A stretch of DNA of 64,000 nucleotides from Cherax quadricarinatus (lineage: Eukaryota > Arthropoda > Malacostraca > Decapoda > Parastacidae). Shown piece after piece: positions 12,826-23,111 of this stretch; the first letter of the stretch is position 1, and every line of letters starts with the position of its first letter. The DNA lies in contig NC_091382.1 in NCBI RefSeq assembly GCF_038502225.1, forward strand, positions 14,169,714-14,233,713. Reading direction: 5' to 3'. Made by a program: the position numbers and the translations under genes. A model generated the notes under the pieces. It was not told the DNA's origin, made no database searches, and was given only the letters and a program-made list of their open reading frames with translations.

Positions 12826-13681
12826 ACATATATAATAATTCATACATATATAATAATTCATACATATATAATAACTCATACATATATAATAATTCATACA
12901 TATATAATAATTCATACATATATAATAACTCATACATATATAATAACTCATACATATATAATAATTCATACATATATAATAATTCATACATATATAATAA
13001 CTCATACATATATAATAATTCATACATATATAATAACTCATACATATATAATAATTCATACATATATAATAATTCATACATATATAATAACTCATACATA
13101 TATAATAATTCATACATATATAATAATTCATACATATATAATAACTCATACATATATAATAATTCATACATATATAATAATTCATACATATATAATAACT
13201 CATACATATATAATAATTCATACTTATATAATAATTCATACATATATAATAACTCATTCATATATAATAATTCATACATATATAATAATTCATACATATA
13301 TAATAACTCATACATATATAATAATTCATACATATATAATAATTCATACACATATAATAATTCATACATATATAATAACTCATACATATATAATAATTCA
13401 TACATATATAATAATTCATACATATATAATAATTCATACATATATAATAACTCATACATATATAATAATTCATACATATATAATAACTCATACATATATA
13501 ATAACTCATACATATATAATAATTCATACATATATAATAACTCATACATATATAATAATTCATACATATATAATAATTCATACACATATAATAATTCATA
13601 CATATATAATAACTCATACATATATAATAATTCATACATATATAATAATTCATACATATATAATAATTCATACATATATAA
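12826..13681. repeat. 18-bp array TACATATATAATAATTCA inside the PLE
   Basis: About 47 copies of TACATATATAATAATTCA and its variant ending in AACTCA. Open frames of up to 283 codons (MYELLY or NYYICM repeats) exist only because the unit is 18 bp without stops in those frames. PLE coding sequence lies directly on both sides (12690-12825 and 13682-13955), and the second PLE has only a few bases at this place (about 63511-63518), so the array sits inside the PLE ORF. Confidence 0.9.
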
Positions 13682-13955
13682 TCAAGATATATTGGTGGTC
13701 ACGAATTTAATAATTTATCACAACTTTTTCAGTAGTCGTTATATTGTTTTATTAAAGTTATTGTTAACTGAATCTAAGAGGATCTTTCTAAGTTTGGAAT
13801 AATTATCTGTATCATTTGAAAGATTATTTATTTTACTTTGATAATCAGTTTCTTTAAAAATTACTACTGTAATTATTTTATATTCTTTAGTAATACGCAA
13901 ATTTTTATTATTAATAAGATTTTCATAGACTTTAAAAATCTTTGAGGACAGGAAT
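13682..13955 (-). pseudogene. Penelope-like element, N-terminal RT region
   Basis: Minus-strand translation near 13900-13750 gives ITKEYKIITVVIFKETDYQ, SKINNLSNDTDNYSKLRKIL and LDSVNNNFNKTI. It aligns with LTKADKINAIVIMKENNYQ, DKINNLDNTENYSKFIKNLL and ETVNNNFNKTV of the second PLE (63295-63450). Frame breaks and stops mark decay. Confidence 0.85.
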
Positions 13956-14612
13956 ATTTTGCTTAATCAAGGAACTATAAACCATCTTCTTACTTATATT
14001 AGGAATATTTTGTTTAATCAAGGAACTATAAACCATCTTCTTACTTATATTAGGAATATTTTGTTTAATCAAGGAACTATAAACCATCTTCTTACTTATA
14101 TTAGGAATATTTTGTTTAATCAAGGAACTATAAACCATCTTCTTACTTATATTAGGAATATTTTGTTTAATCAAGGAACTATAAACCATTTTCTTACTTA
14201 TATTAGAAATATTTTGTTTAATCAAGGAACTATAAACCATCTTCTTACTTATTTTAGGAAGATTTTGTTTAATCAAGGAACAATAAACCATCTTCTTACT
14301 TATATTAGGAATATTTTGTTTAATCAAGGAACTATAAACCATCTTCTTACTTATATTAGGAATATTTTGTTTAATCAAGGAACTATAAATCATCTTCTTA
14401 CTTATATTAGGAATATTTTGCTTAATCAAGGAACTGTAAACCATCTTCTTACTTATATTAGGAATATTTTGTTTAATCAAGGAACTTAAAAACCATCTTC
14501 TTATATTAGGAATATTTTGTTTAGTCAAGGAACTATAAACCATCTTCTTACTTATATTAGGAATATTTTGTTTAATCAAGGAACTACAAACCATTTTCTT
14601 ACTTATAAGAAT
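13956..14612 (-). repeat. 51-bp (17-codon) tandem expansion of PLE coding sequence
   Basis: About 13 copies of a 51-bp unit encoding MVYSSLIKQNIPNISKK on the minus strand; one open frame of 220 codons spans 14594-13932. The second PLE has a single, unexpanded version (ISKGMVYNSVLKQNILK, about 63207-63257) followed by the same downstream sequence (CTCAAAGATT). The array therefore arose in place from a PLE ORF segment, keeping the frame. A few units have indels near 14490-14505. Confidence 0.9.
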
Positions 14613-14715
14613 TTCATCATTGGATAAGTCGTTAGATTTCTCTAAGTTGCAATTTTTACATTATTGATTTTTTCAGAACTTGCAAAACTTAGATCTGTTT
14701 ACTATAATCTTATTG
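14613..14715 (-). pseudogene. Penelope-like element, upstream remnant
   Basis: The minus strand reads AAGTTTTGCAAGTTCTGAAA, then AAAATTGCAAC, then TTATCCAATGATGAAATTCT. It is colinear with the second PLE at 63110-63215 (AAGTTTTGCAACTTC, AAAATTGCAA, TCCACTGATGAAATTAATAT). It is the 5'-most recognisable piece of this PLE copy. Confidence 0.75.
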
Positions 14716-14935
14716 TATGCATACTTAAATGCATTCATACATAGATATGAACATTCATAAATGCACTCATACATGCATATATTCATACATGCATACATAC
14801 ATACATACATACATACATACATACATACATACATACAAGCATGAATTCATTTATAGATTCCTGCATTCATACATACCTATATACATACATAGATGCATGC
14901 TTGAATACATACATACATACTCATAAATATATTTT
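14716..14935. repeat. (ATAC/CATA)n imperfect tetranucleotide repeat
   Basis: Tracts of CATACATACATACATACATA with ATGCATTCATACAT interruptions. Beyond it, 14936-15100 is AT-rich and I recognise nothing in it. Confidence 0.85.
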
Positions 14936-15100
14936 ACATATGCAAGTATGTCAAACAATAAAATTTCACGATATTGATAATTTTGTTGTTTTATATTTAC
15001 TAACTTAATTCACAATTTATTCTCCTCATCATTAACTCTCTTTCAAAGTTACGTAATATAAACCCAGATTAAGTTGTAATAAAATAATAAGGTCTGAGAT

Positions 15101-15576
15101 GGACGAGAGACTTGAACTGTGGTACTAAGATTAACAAGTACAACAGTGCAACTTCTCATCAGAATCTTCCAAAAGCACAGTGTCATCAGTAAAAGGCAAC
15201 TGTGACAACTCCCACTTTGTATTAGATTCTTTATGTATTAATAACCAAAAAATATGGAGAGGAGTCTTGAACTGTGGTTCCTAGATTAACAGGTCCAGCA
15301 CACTACCAGTTGAGCTACCAGACTTATAATTGCATCAAGTAGGGTTTTAGAAACCTAGAAGCCTAGTTGAGGCTTCTAGAAGCCTAGTTGATGCAATTAG
15401 AAGTCTGGTAGCCAAACTGGTAGAGTGCTGGACCTGTTATTCTTAGGATAACAATTCAAGCCTCCCGTCCATCTTTTCTGTTTAATTAGTCATAAAGAAT
15501 CTAACACAAAGTGGGAGTTGTCACAGTTGCTCTTTGCTGATGACACTGTGCTTCTGGGAGATTCCGAAGAGAGGTT
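15101..15576. repeat. Inverted duplication of a tRNA-like SINE plus RTE RT fragment
   Basis: Left arm about 15150-15338 and right arm about 15388-15576 are reverse complements with scattered differences. Outer arms carry the RTE RT catalytic region (ACTCCCACTTTGT on the left, ACAAAGTGGGAGT then TTTGCTGATGACACTGTG on the right). Inner arms carry a tRNA-like module with a box A-like TAGCTCAACTGG and a box B-like AGTTCAAG. The centre (about 15339-15387) holds short CTAGAAGCCTAGTTGA repeats. A further tRNA-like remnant lies at 15101-15150. Confidence 0.8.
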
Positions 15577-16186
15577 GGTGGATGAGTTTGGTACTGTATG
15601 TAAAAGAAGGAAATTGAAAGTGAATATAGGAAAGAGTAAGGTGATGAGGATAACAAAAAAATATTAGGTAATGAAAGACTCATTATCAGGTTGGATGGAG
15701 AGAGTATGGAGGAGGACATGTTAGCAGATGGTTCCATGAAAGATGAGGTGAATCATAGAAATAACGAGGGAAAAAAGGTAATTGGTGCACTGAGGAGTTT
15801 GTGGAGACAAAGAACTTTTTCCATGGAAGCAAAGAGGGTAATGCATGATTGTATGGTTAAACCAGTGCTCTTATATGGGTGTGAAGCATGGGTGATGAAT
15901 GTTGCAACAAGGAGAAGGCTGGAGGCAGTGGAGATGTCGTGTCTGAGGGCAATATGTTGTGTGACTATAATGCAGAGAATTCGTAGTTTGGAAATGAGGA
16001 AGAGGTGCAGGATTACCAAAACTATTATCCAGAGGGCTGAGGAGGGGTTGTTGAGCTGGTTTGGATATGTTGAGAAGATGAAACAAAACAGAACGACTTC
16101 GGGAGTGTACAAATTTGTAGTGGAGGGAAGGCGAGGTAGAGGTCGGCCTAGGAAAGGTTGGAAGGGGTGTAAAGGAGGTTAACACC
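15500..16186 (+). pseudogene. RTE LINE fragment, RT palm to C-terminus
   Basis: Reads SQLLFADDTVLLGDSEER (frame broken by a deletion after GDSEE), then from about 15691 an open run: DGSMKDEVNHR, GALRSLWRQRTFSMEAKRVM, LLYGCEAWVMN, SCLRAICCVTIMQRIRSLEM, EGLLSWFGYVEKM, VEGRRGRGRPRKGW. It is homologous to residues ~710 to 945 of the RTE ORF at 35592-38498. It ends where an inverted RTE 3' UTR begins (16181). 5'-truncated, with internal deletions: inactive. Confidence 0.88.
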
Positions 16187-16770
16187 CCTCCTTCAGAGTG
16201 CAGGCACTGTACTTCCCATCACCAGGACTCAAGTCTGGCCTACCGGTTTCCCTGAATCTCTTTATAAATAATACCCTGTTCACAAACCAACGGCATGTCA
16301 AATCCTAAAATCCATTTGTCTCCATTCGCTCCTATCTAACACGCTCACGCATGCTTGCTGGAAGTCCAAGCCCCTCGCACACAAAACCTCCTTTACCCCC
16401 CTCCAACATTTCCTAGGCCGACTTCTACCCCACCTTCCCTCCACTACAAATTTGTTTGCATGCGTGAGCATGCGTGAGCGTGTTAGATAGGAACGAATGG
16501 AGACAAATGGCTTTTAGGAGTTGACATGCTGTTGGATTGTGAACAGGGTATTGTTTAGAGATTCAGGGAAACCGGTCGGCCAGACTTGAGTCCTGGTGAT
16601 GGGAAGTACAGCGCCTGCACTCTGAAGGAGGGGTTTTATTGTTGCACTTTCATGATTGTAGTGTTAGAGCGACTCTGGCAAGACAGTGATGGAGTGAATG
16701 ATGGTGAAAGTTTTTTTCTTTTCGGGCCAACCTGCCTTGGTGGGAAACGGCCAATGATTTAATAAATAAA
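16181..16770. mobile_element. RTE 3'-end inverted duplication
   Basis: 16181-16354 is the RTE 3' UTR in minus orientation (ACACCCCTCCTTCAGAGTGC). 16468-16637 is the same sequence in plus orientation, continuing to the RTE 3' terminus near 16770 (CTTTTCGGGCCAACCTGCC). Arms are about 170 bp with a ~113-bp spacer made of the adjoining coding end. 16771-16860 is AT-rich intron. Confidence 0.85.
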
Positions 16771-16864
16771 AATCATACATATTAGAGATCTTACTCACAA
16801 TTAAGTACATAGGTATTTTGAAATGATTTAACCTGTATTTAGTTGTTTTATTTTTTTTTTTTAG

Positions 16865-17017
16865 ATTCTGGTGAAGATTCCTGGCCTTGGGAAAATAAGG
16901 ATAATTCATGTTACACAATGGACTCCTCTGTGCCATATACGAATTACAGTTTTTGTGTAGGAGTTGTTGGTCAAGATATAGACACTGAGTGTTGCTCTGT
17001 GGAGACACCACAAACTG
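16865..17017 (+). CDS. FN3 exon A (second half of a split FN3 domain, 153 bp)
   Basis: A T-rich tract and TTAG (16861-16864) precede the exon; the donor is G|GTAGGT at 17018. Both ends are phase 1. The 51 codons contain SVPYTNY, a FN3-type strand with conserved Tyr, and end in ECCSVETP. It aligns without gaps to exon D (39288-39440), 22 of 51 residues identical by my count, including CxT and ECCS-ETP. In exon order it precedes the one-exon FN3 at 31900. Its 141-bp first-half partner is not in the 16.8 kb upstream and must lie before the window or be lost. The parent is a multi-FN3 protein, probably extracellular or receptor-type (PTP-receptor-like is possible); no catalytic part is visible. 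Confidence 0.88.
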
Positions 17018-17438
17018 GTAGGTAATACTCTGCTATTTTCACTAGATGCTACTCACTGTACAGGTTGGCATGACTTTCCTCATTATCAAGCTAATGTTTT
17101 CATTAATGATCAAATTAATTTAAATTAAATAGCATCATTATAAAAAATGAATGAAGGTCATAATACCGTTGCTACAAGGATTCACAACAATCTGGCAGTA
17201 ACGAGAGAAAAATTATAACGACGACTCGGTCCCTTCTGGACATTGTTAATTGATCAGGAAAGACCGACTCATTGTCATATGGTACGTCTCCTAATTGTGA
17301 GTTTTTGGTAAATTGTTCTCATAGTATAAGTTAAAATTATTTAAATGAAAAATGACCCATCAGAGATCTTGTCAGATGTTCCTGGAAACATTCCCACACG
17401 GATATGTTTTGCATAGTTAATAATGTTAGGTATAAGAA
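17018..17438 (+). other. Intron start, no recognisable feature
   Basis: Unique-looking AT-rich sequence after the exon A donor. I see no repeat, ORF or RNA in it. Confidence 0.7.
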
Positions 17439-20400
17439 CTCTACCTACCTGGAGCTAGGTGGGTAGGTAGAGTTCTACCTGGAGGTAAGTAGAGTCCTAC
17501 CTGGAGGTAAGTAGAGTCCTACCCGGAGGTAGGTAGGTAGAGTCCTACCTGGAGGTAGGTAGGTAGAGTCCAACCTGGATGTAAGTAGAGTCCTACCTGG
17601 AGGTAGGTACGTAGAGTCCTACCTGGATGTAAGTAGAGTCCTACCTGGAGGTAGGTAGGTAAAGTCCTACCTGGATGTAAGTAGAGTAATACCTGGAGGT
17701 AGGTAGGTAGAGTCCTACCTGGATGTAAGTAGAGTCCTGCCTGGAGGTAGGTACGTAGGTAGAATCCTACCTGGAGGTAGAAAGAGTCCTACCTGGAGGT
17801 AGGTAGATAGAGTCATACCTGGAGGTAGGTAGGTAGAGCCATACCTGACGTAGGAAAGTAGAGTCCTATCTGGAGGTAGGTAGGTAGAGTCCTACCTGAA
17901 GGTAGGTAGGTAGAGTCCTACCTGGAGGTAGGTAGGTAGAGTCCTACCTGGAGGTAAATAGAGTCCTATCTGGAGGTAGGTAGGTAGAGTCCTACCTGGA
18001 GGTAGGTAGATAGAGTCATACCTGGAGGTAGGTAGGTAGAGTTCTACCTGGAGATAGGGAGGTAGAGTCCTACCTGGAGGTAAGTAGAGTCCTACCTGGA
18101 GGTAGGTAGAGTCCTACCTGGAGGTAGGTAGAGTCCTACCTGGAGGTAGGTAGAGTCCTACCTGGAGGTAAGTAGAGTCCTACCTGGAGTTAGGTAGAGT
18201 CCTACCTGGAGGTAAGTAGAGTCCTACCTGGAGGTAGGTAGAGTCCTACCTGGAGGTAGGTAGAGTCCTATCTGGAGGTAGGTAGAGTCCTACCTGGAGG
18301 TAGGGAGAGTCCTACCTGGAGGTAGGTAGAGTCCTACCTGGAGGTAGGTAGAGTCCTACCTGGAGGTAGGTAGAGTCCTACCTGGAGGTAAGTAGTCCTA
18401 CGTGGAGGTAGGTAGAGTCCTACCTGGAGGTAGGTAGAGTCCTACCTGGAGGTAGGTAGAGTCCTACCTGGAGGTAAGTAGAGTCCTACCTGGAGGTAGG
18501 TAGAGTCCTACCTGGAGGTAGGTAGAGTCCTACCTGGAGGTAGGTAGAGTCCTACCTGGAGGTAGGTAGAGTCCTACCTGGAGATAGGTAGAGTCCTACC
18601 TGGAGGTAGGTAGAGTCCTACCTGGAGGTAGGTAGAGTCCTACCTGGAGGTATGTAGAGTCCTACCTGGAGTTAGGTAGAGTCCTACCTGGAGGTAAGTA
18701 GAGTCCTACCTGGAGGTAGGTAGAGTCCTACCTGGAGGTAGGTAGAGTCCTCTCTGGAGATAGGTAGAGTCCTACCTGGAGGTAGGGAGAATCCTACCTG
18801 GAGGTAGGTAGAGTCCTACCTGGAGGTAGGTAGAGTCCTACCTGGAGGTAGGTAGAGTCCTACCTGGAGGTAGGTAGGTAGAGTCATACCTGGAGGTAGG
18901 TAGAGTCCTACCTGGAGGTAGGTAGAGTCCTACCTGGAGATAGGTAGAGTCCTACCTGGAGGTAGGTAGAGTCCTACCTGGAGGTAGGTAGAGTCCTACC
19001 TGGAGGTATGTAGAGTCCTACCTGGAGTTAGGTAGAGTCCTACCTGGAGGTAAGTAGAGTCCTACCTGGAGGTAGGTAGAGTCCTACCTGGAGGTAGGTA
19101 GAGTCCTATCTGGAGGTAGGTAGAGTCCTACCTGGAGGAAGGGAGAGTTCTACCTGGAGGTAGGTAGAGTCCTACCTGGAGGTAGGTAGAGTCCTACCTG
19201 GAGGTAGGTAGAGTCCTACCTGGAGGTAGGTAGGTAGAGTCATACCTGGAGGTAGGTAGAGTCCTACCTGGAGGTAGGTAGAGTCCTACCTGGAGGTAGG
19301 TAGAGTCCTACCTGGAGGTAAGTAGAGTCCTACCTGGAGGTAGGTAGAGTCCTACCTGGAGGTAGGTAGAGTCCTACCTGGAGGTAGGTAGAGTCCTACC
19401 TGGAGGTAGGTAGGTAGAGTCATACCTGGAGGTAGGTAGAGTCCAACCTGGAGGTAGGTAGAGTCCTACTTGGAGGTAAGTAGAGTCCTACCTGGAGGTA
19501 GGTAGAGTCCTACCTGGAGGTAGGTACGTAGAGTCCTACCTGGATGTAAGTAGAGTCCTACCTGGAGGTAGGTAGGTAGAGTCCTACCTGGATGTAAGTA
19601 GAGTCCTGCCTGGAGGTAGGAACGTAGGTAGAATCCTACCTGGAGGTAGATAGAGTCCTACCTGGAGGTAGGTAGATAGAGTCATACCTGGAGGTAGGTA
19701 GGTAGAGCCATACCTGACGTAGGTAAGTAGAGTCCTACCTGGAGGTAGGTAGGTAGAGTCCTACCTGAAGGTAGGTAGGTAGAGTCCTACCTGGAGGTAG
19801 GTAGGTAGAGCCCTACCTGGAGGTAGGTAGGTAGAGTCCTACCTGGAGGTAAATAGAGTCCTATCTGGAGGTAGGTAGGTAGAGTCCTACCTGGAGGTAG
19901 ATAGATAGAGTCATACCTGGAGGTAGGTAGGTAGAGTTCTACCTGGAGATAGGTAGGTAGAGTCCTACCTGGAGGTAGGTAGAGTCCTACCTGGAGGTAG
20001 GTAGAGTCCTACCTGGAGGTAGGTAGAGTCCTACCTAGAGGTAGGTAGAGTCCTACCTGGAGGTAGGTAAAGTCCTACCTGGAGGAAGGTAGAGTCCTAC
20101 CTGGAGATAGGTAGAGTCCTACCTGGAGGTATGTAGAGTCCTACCTGGAGTTAGGTAGAGTCCTACCTGGAGGTAAGTAGAGTCCTACCTGGAGGTAGGT
20201 AGAGTCCTACCTGGAGGTAGGTAGAGTCCTATCTGGAGGTAGGTAGAGTCCTACCTGGAGGTAGGGAGAGTCCTACGTGGAGGTAGGTAGAGTCCTACAT
20301 GGAGGTAGGTAGAGTCCTACCTGGAGGTAGGTAGAGTCCTACCTGGAGATAGGTAGAGTCCTACCTGGAGGTAGGTAGAGTCCTACCTCGAGGTAGGTAG

Positions 20401-21745
20401 AGTCCTACCTGGAGGTATGTAGAGTCCTACCTGGAGTTAGGTAGAGTCCTACCTGGAGGTAAGTAGAGTCCTACCTGGAGGTAGGTAGAGTCCTACCTGG
20501 AGGTAGGTAGAGTCCTATCTGGAGGTAGGTAGAGTCCTACCTGGAGGTAGGGAGAGTCCTACCTGGAGGTAGGTAGAGTCCTACCTGTAGAGTCCTACCT
20601 GGAGGTAGGTAGAGTCCTACCTGGAGGTAGGTAGGTAGAGTCATACCTGGAGGTAGGTAGAGTCCTACCTGGAGGTAGGTAGAGTCCTACCTGGAGGTAG
20701 GTAGAGTCCTACCTGGAGGTAGGGAGAGTCCTACCTGGAGGTAGGTAGAGTCCTACCTGGAGGTAGGTAGAGTCCTACCTGTAGACTCCTACCTGGAGGT
20801 AGGTAGAGTCCTACCTGGAGGTAGGTAGGTAGAGTCATACCTGGAGGTAGGTAGAGTCCTACGTGGAGGTAGGTAGGTAGAGTCCTACCTGGAGGTAGGT
20901 AGAGTCCTACCTGGAGGTAGGTAGAGTCCTACCTGTAGAGTCCTACCTGGAGGTAGGTAGAGTCCTACCTGGAGGTAGGTAGGTAGAGTCATACCTGGAG
21001 GTAGGTAGAGTCCTACCTGGAGGTAGGTAGAGTCCTACCTGGAGGTAGGTAGAGTCCTACCTGGAGGTAAGTAGAGTCCTACCTGGAGGTAGGTAGAGTC
21101 CTACCTGGAGGTAGGTAGAGTCCTACCTGGAGGTAGGGAGAGTCCTACCTGGAGGTAGGTAGAGTCCTACCTGTAGAGTCCTACCTGGAGGTAGGTAGAG
21201 TCCTACCTGGAGGTAGGTAGGTAGAGTCCTACCTGGAGGTAGGTAGAGTCCTACCTGGAGGTAAGTAGAGTCCTACCTGGAGGTAGGTAGAGTCCTACCT
21301 GGAGGTAGGTAGAGTCCTACCTGGAGGTAGGTAGAGTCCTACCTGGAGGTAGGTAGAGTCCTACCTGGAGGTAGGTAGGTAGAGTCCTACCTGGAGGTAG
21401 GTAGAGTCCTACCTGGAGGTAAGTAGAGTCCTACCTGGAGGTAGGTAGAGTCCTACCTGGAGGTAGGTAGAGTCCTACCTGGAGGTAGGTAGAGTCCTAC
21501 CTGGAGGTAGGTAGAGTCCTACCTGGAGGTAGGTAGGTAGAGTCCTACCTGGAGGTAGGTAGAGTCCTACCTGGAGGTAAGTAGAGTCCTACCTGGAGGT
21601 AGGTAGAGTCCTACCTGGAGGTAGGTAGAGTCCTACCTGGAGGTAGGTAGAGTCCTACCTGGAGGTAGGTAGAGTCCTACCTGGAGGTAGGTAGAGTCCT
21701 ACCTGGAGGTAGGCAGAGTCCTACCTGGAGGTAGGCAGAGTCCTT
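17439..21745. repeat. 4.3-kb minisatellite of 22/26-bp units (CCTACCTGGAGGTAGG core)
   Basis: Units consist of GAGTCCTACCTGGAGGTAG plus GTA, with 4-bp GGTA length variants. Each unit holds the near-palindrome CCTACCT-GG-AGGTAGG (7-bp arms, 2-nt spacer). Many units read GGAGGTAAGT on the + strand, a match to the 5' splice-site consensus. Blocks repeat at a larger scale: the mixed run at 17581-17860 resembles 19520-19720. The TACCTGGAG word also forms the LINE 3' tail at 3994-4030, so a LINE-derived seed is possible. Confidence 0.95.
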
Positions 21746-22560
21746 ATACCAAACATTCTTAGGTGCAACTATAGTGACGTTTTATAGTGATAAGATAAAA
21801 TAAGATAAGATACTTTATTTAATCATGACACAATCTTTGTACTGAGGTGAAAGACATGTATGTATGCATGTCAAACGCCTCTTAATACACAGAACAATTA
21901 TGACAAATGTTCCGCTCTCCAGCAGCTTTGTCAAGCTGTTAAGCTGACCATTCTGTTACTTTTATATAATTGATGTCAGTCACAAAATGCAATAGACTTG
22001 TATATTCTGTGAGTGTCTTGCAGACATATATATCTCTTTGTGTAATATATTTAACAGTAGCATCTATTGCGCCTTTCCTTAAATGTTCTCTCAAACCATA
22101 GTATTGCCTCTTTCTTCAAATTCAAATTCAAATTCAAATTCAAAGTTTATTCTCTATAAGGATTACAATGCTGAGTTTACAGAAATTTGGTTATTGTGTG
22201 GTTTACATGTAGTAAAATAGTGATTACAGAGTGAACCACTAGAACGCTTAGCATGGCTGGGCATTTCGGGCAGACTTAGTTTTTATTCTTAATTGTAAAA
22301 TATTACAAATTATGAGGTAAGTTGGTATTATGGCTAAGTGACTAAATACTAGTTTGTGAGTTTAGCAGTGTGAATGCTTTTGTTTTGGCACAGTATATAG
22401 TTTCAGTATTGGAGTATCACAGGATTCATTATTTTAAGATTGAGATTAATATTTCTGTTTATGGTCAAATGAGTGAGTGAGTGTAAGTGTGAACCACCAG
22501 GTGGTATTCGTGTAGTTAGTTGACGGGGTGTATCAAAAAATATTTAATTCCATCTGAGAG
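21746..22560 (-). mobile_element. Probable 3' ends of two minus-strand non-LTR elements
   Basis: 21793-21830 has AAGATAAAATAAGATAAGAT followed by ACTTTATTTAATCATGACAC. 22116-22145 is a run of TTCAAA hexamers followed by GTTTATTCTCTATAAGG. Each looks like a short-repeat tail of a minus-strand retroelement 3' UTR. No coding sequence is left. The extent to 22560 is approximate. 22561-22915 shows nothing I recognise. Confidence 0.45.
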
Positions 22561-22916
22561 ACTATGTTAACCATAATGAATGGTGCATAACTACCTCTGC
22601 TGATCCTCATAACGAAGTAATATTCCCTTCATTCAATCTTAACAATTTAACAATTTTCTCAATAAAGATATTTTTACACAAAATTTTCTTTACAACGACC
22701 TATTCCTTTGCAATTATGTTACCTTTACCTAAGTACATTCCTCCAAATTTTGTCTGTAAACCCTGCCTGGGAAGGCTGCAGGAGACTGATGGTGGGTTTT
22801 CAGTTTGGAAAATATTTTCTGAATAAATAGAGCCCCTAATTCAGAAACATATATAAAAAGTGCCAAAAGAATTGTTATATTACTGTAACAAAACGCTTAA
22901 TTTTTTTTCTTTAAGG

Positions 22917-23111
22917 CCAGACAGTGTCGGCTTTATTGTCATTACAATGAGGGACTAATTACCTCACACTCCTCCTCTCCTTGTGTTTTTCTGCTTTGTA
23001 TTGGACTGATGAAGCCACTGTGTGGCGAAACGTTTCTTCAATAAAGTTTCCCATGTGTTGTGTAAGTGTCTCACTTCTTCAACTTGTCGGTTTTCAAGAC
23101 CATTCATCACA
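22917..23111 (+). mobile_element. Hammerhead-like PLE terminal element, single-arm copy
   Basis: At 23006-23032: CTGATGAA, then GCCAC-TGT-GTGGC (perfect 5-bp stem), then GAAACG. This is the order CUGAUGA / stem II / GAAA of hammerhead ribozyme cores. It is followed by CAATAAAG, a GTGTC block and the tail CTTGTCGGTTTTCAAGACCA, in which GGTTT-TCA-AGACC can pair. The same parts occur, in inverted-repeat form, at 32210, 39626, 56561 and 63785. Stems I and III and cleavage are not established. Confidence 0.65.

Noticed and set aside
23006..23032. Calling a proven hammerhead ribozyme
   Set aside because: Box 1, stem II and GAAA are visible, but stems I and III and the cleavage site could not be fixed by eye, so it is reported only as hammerhead-like.
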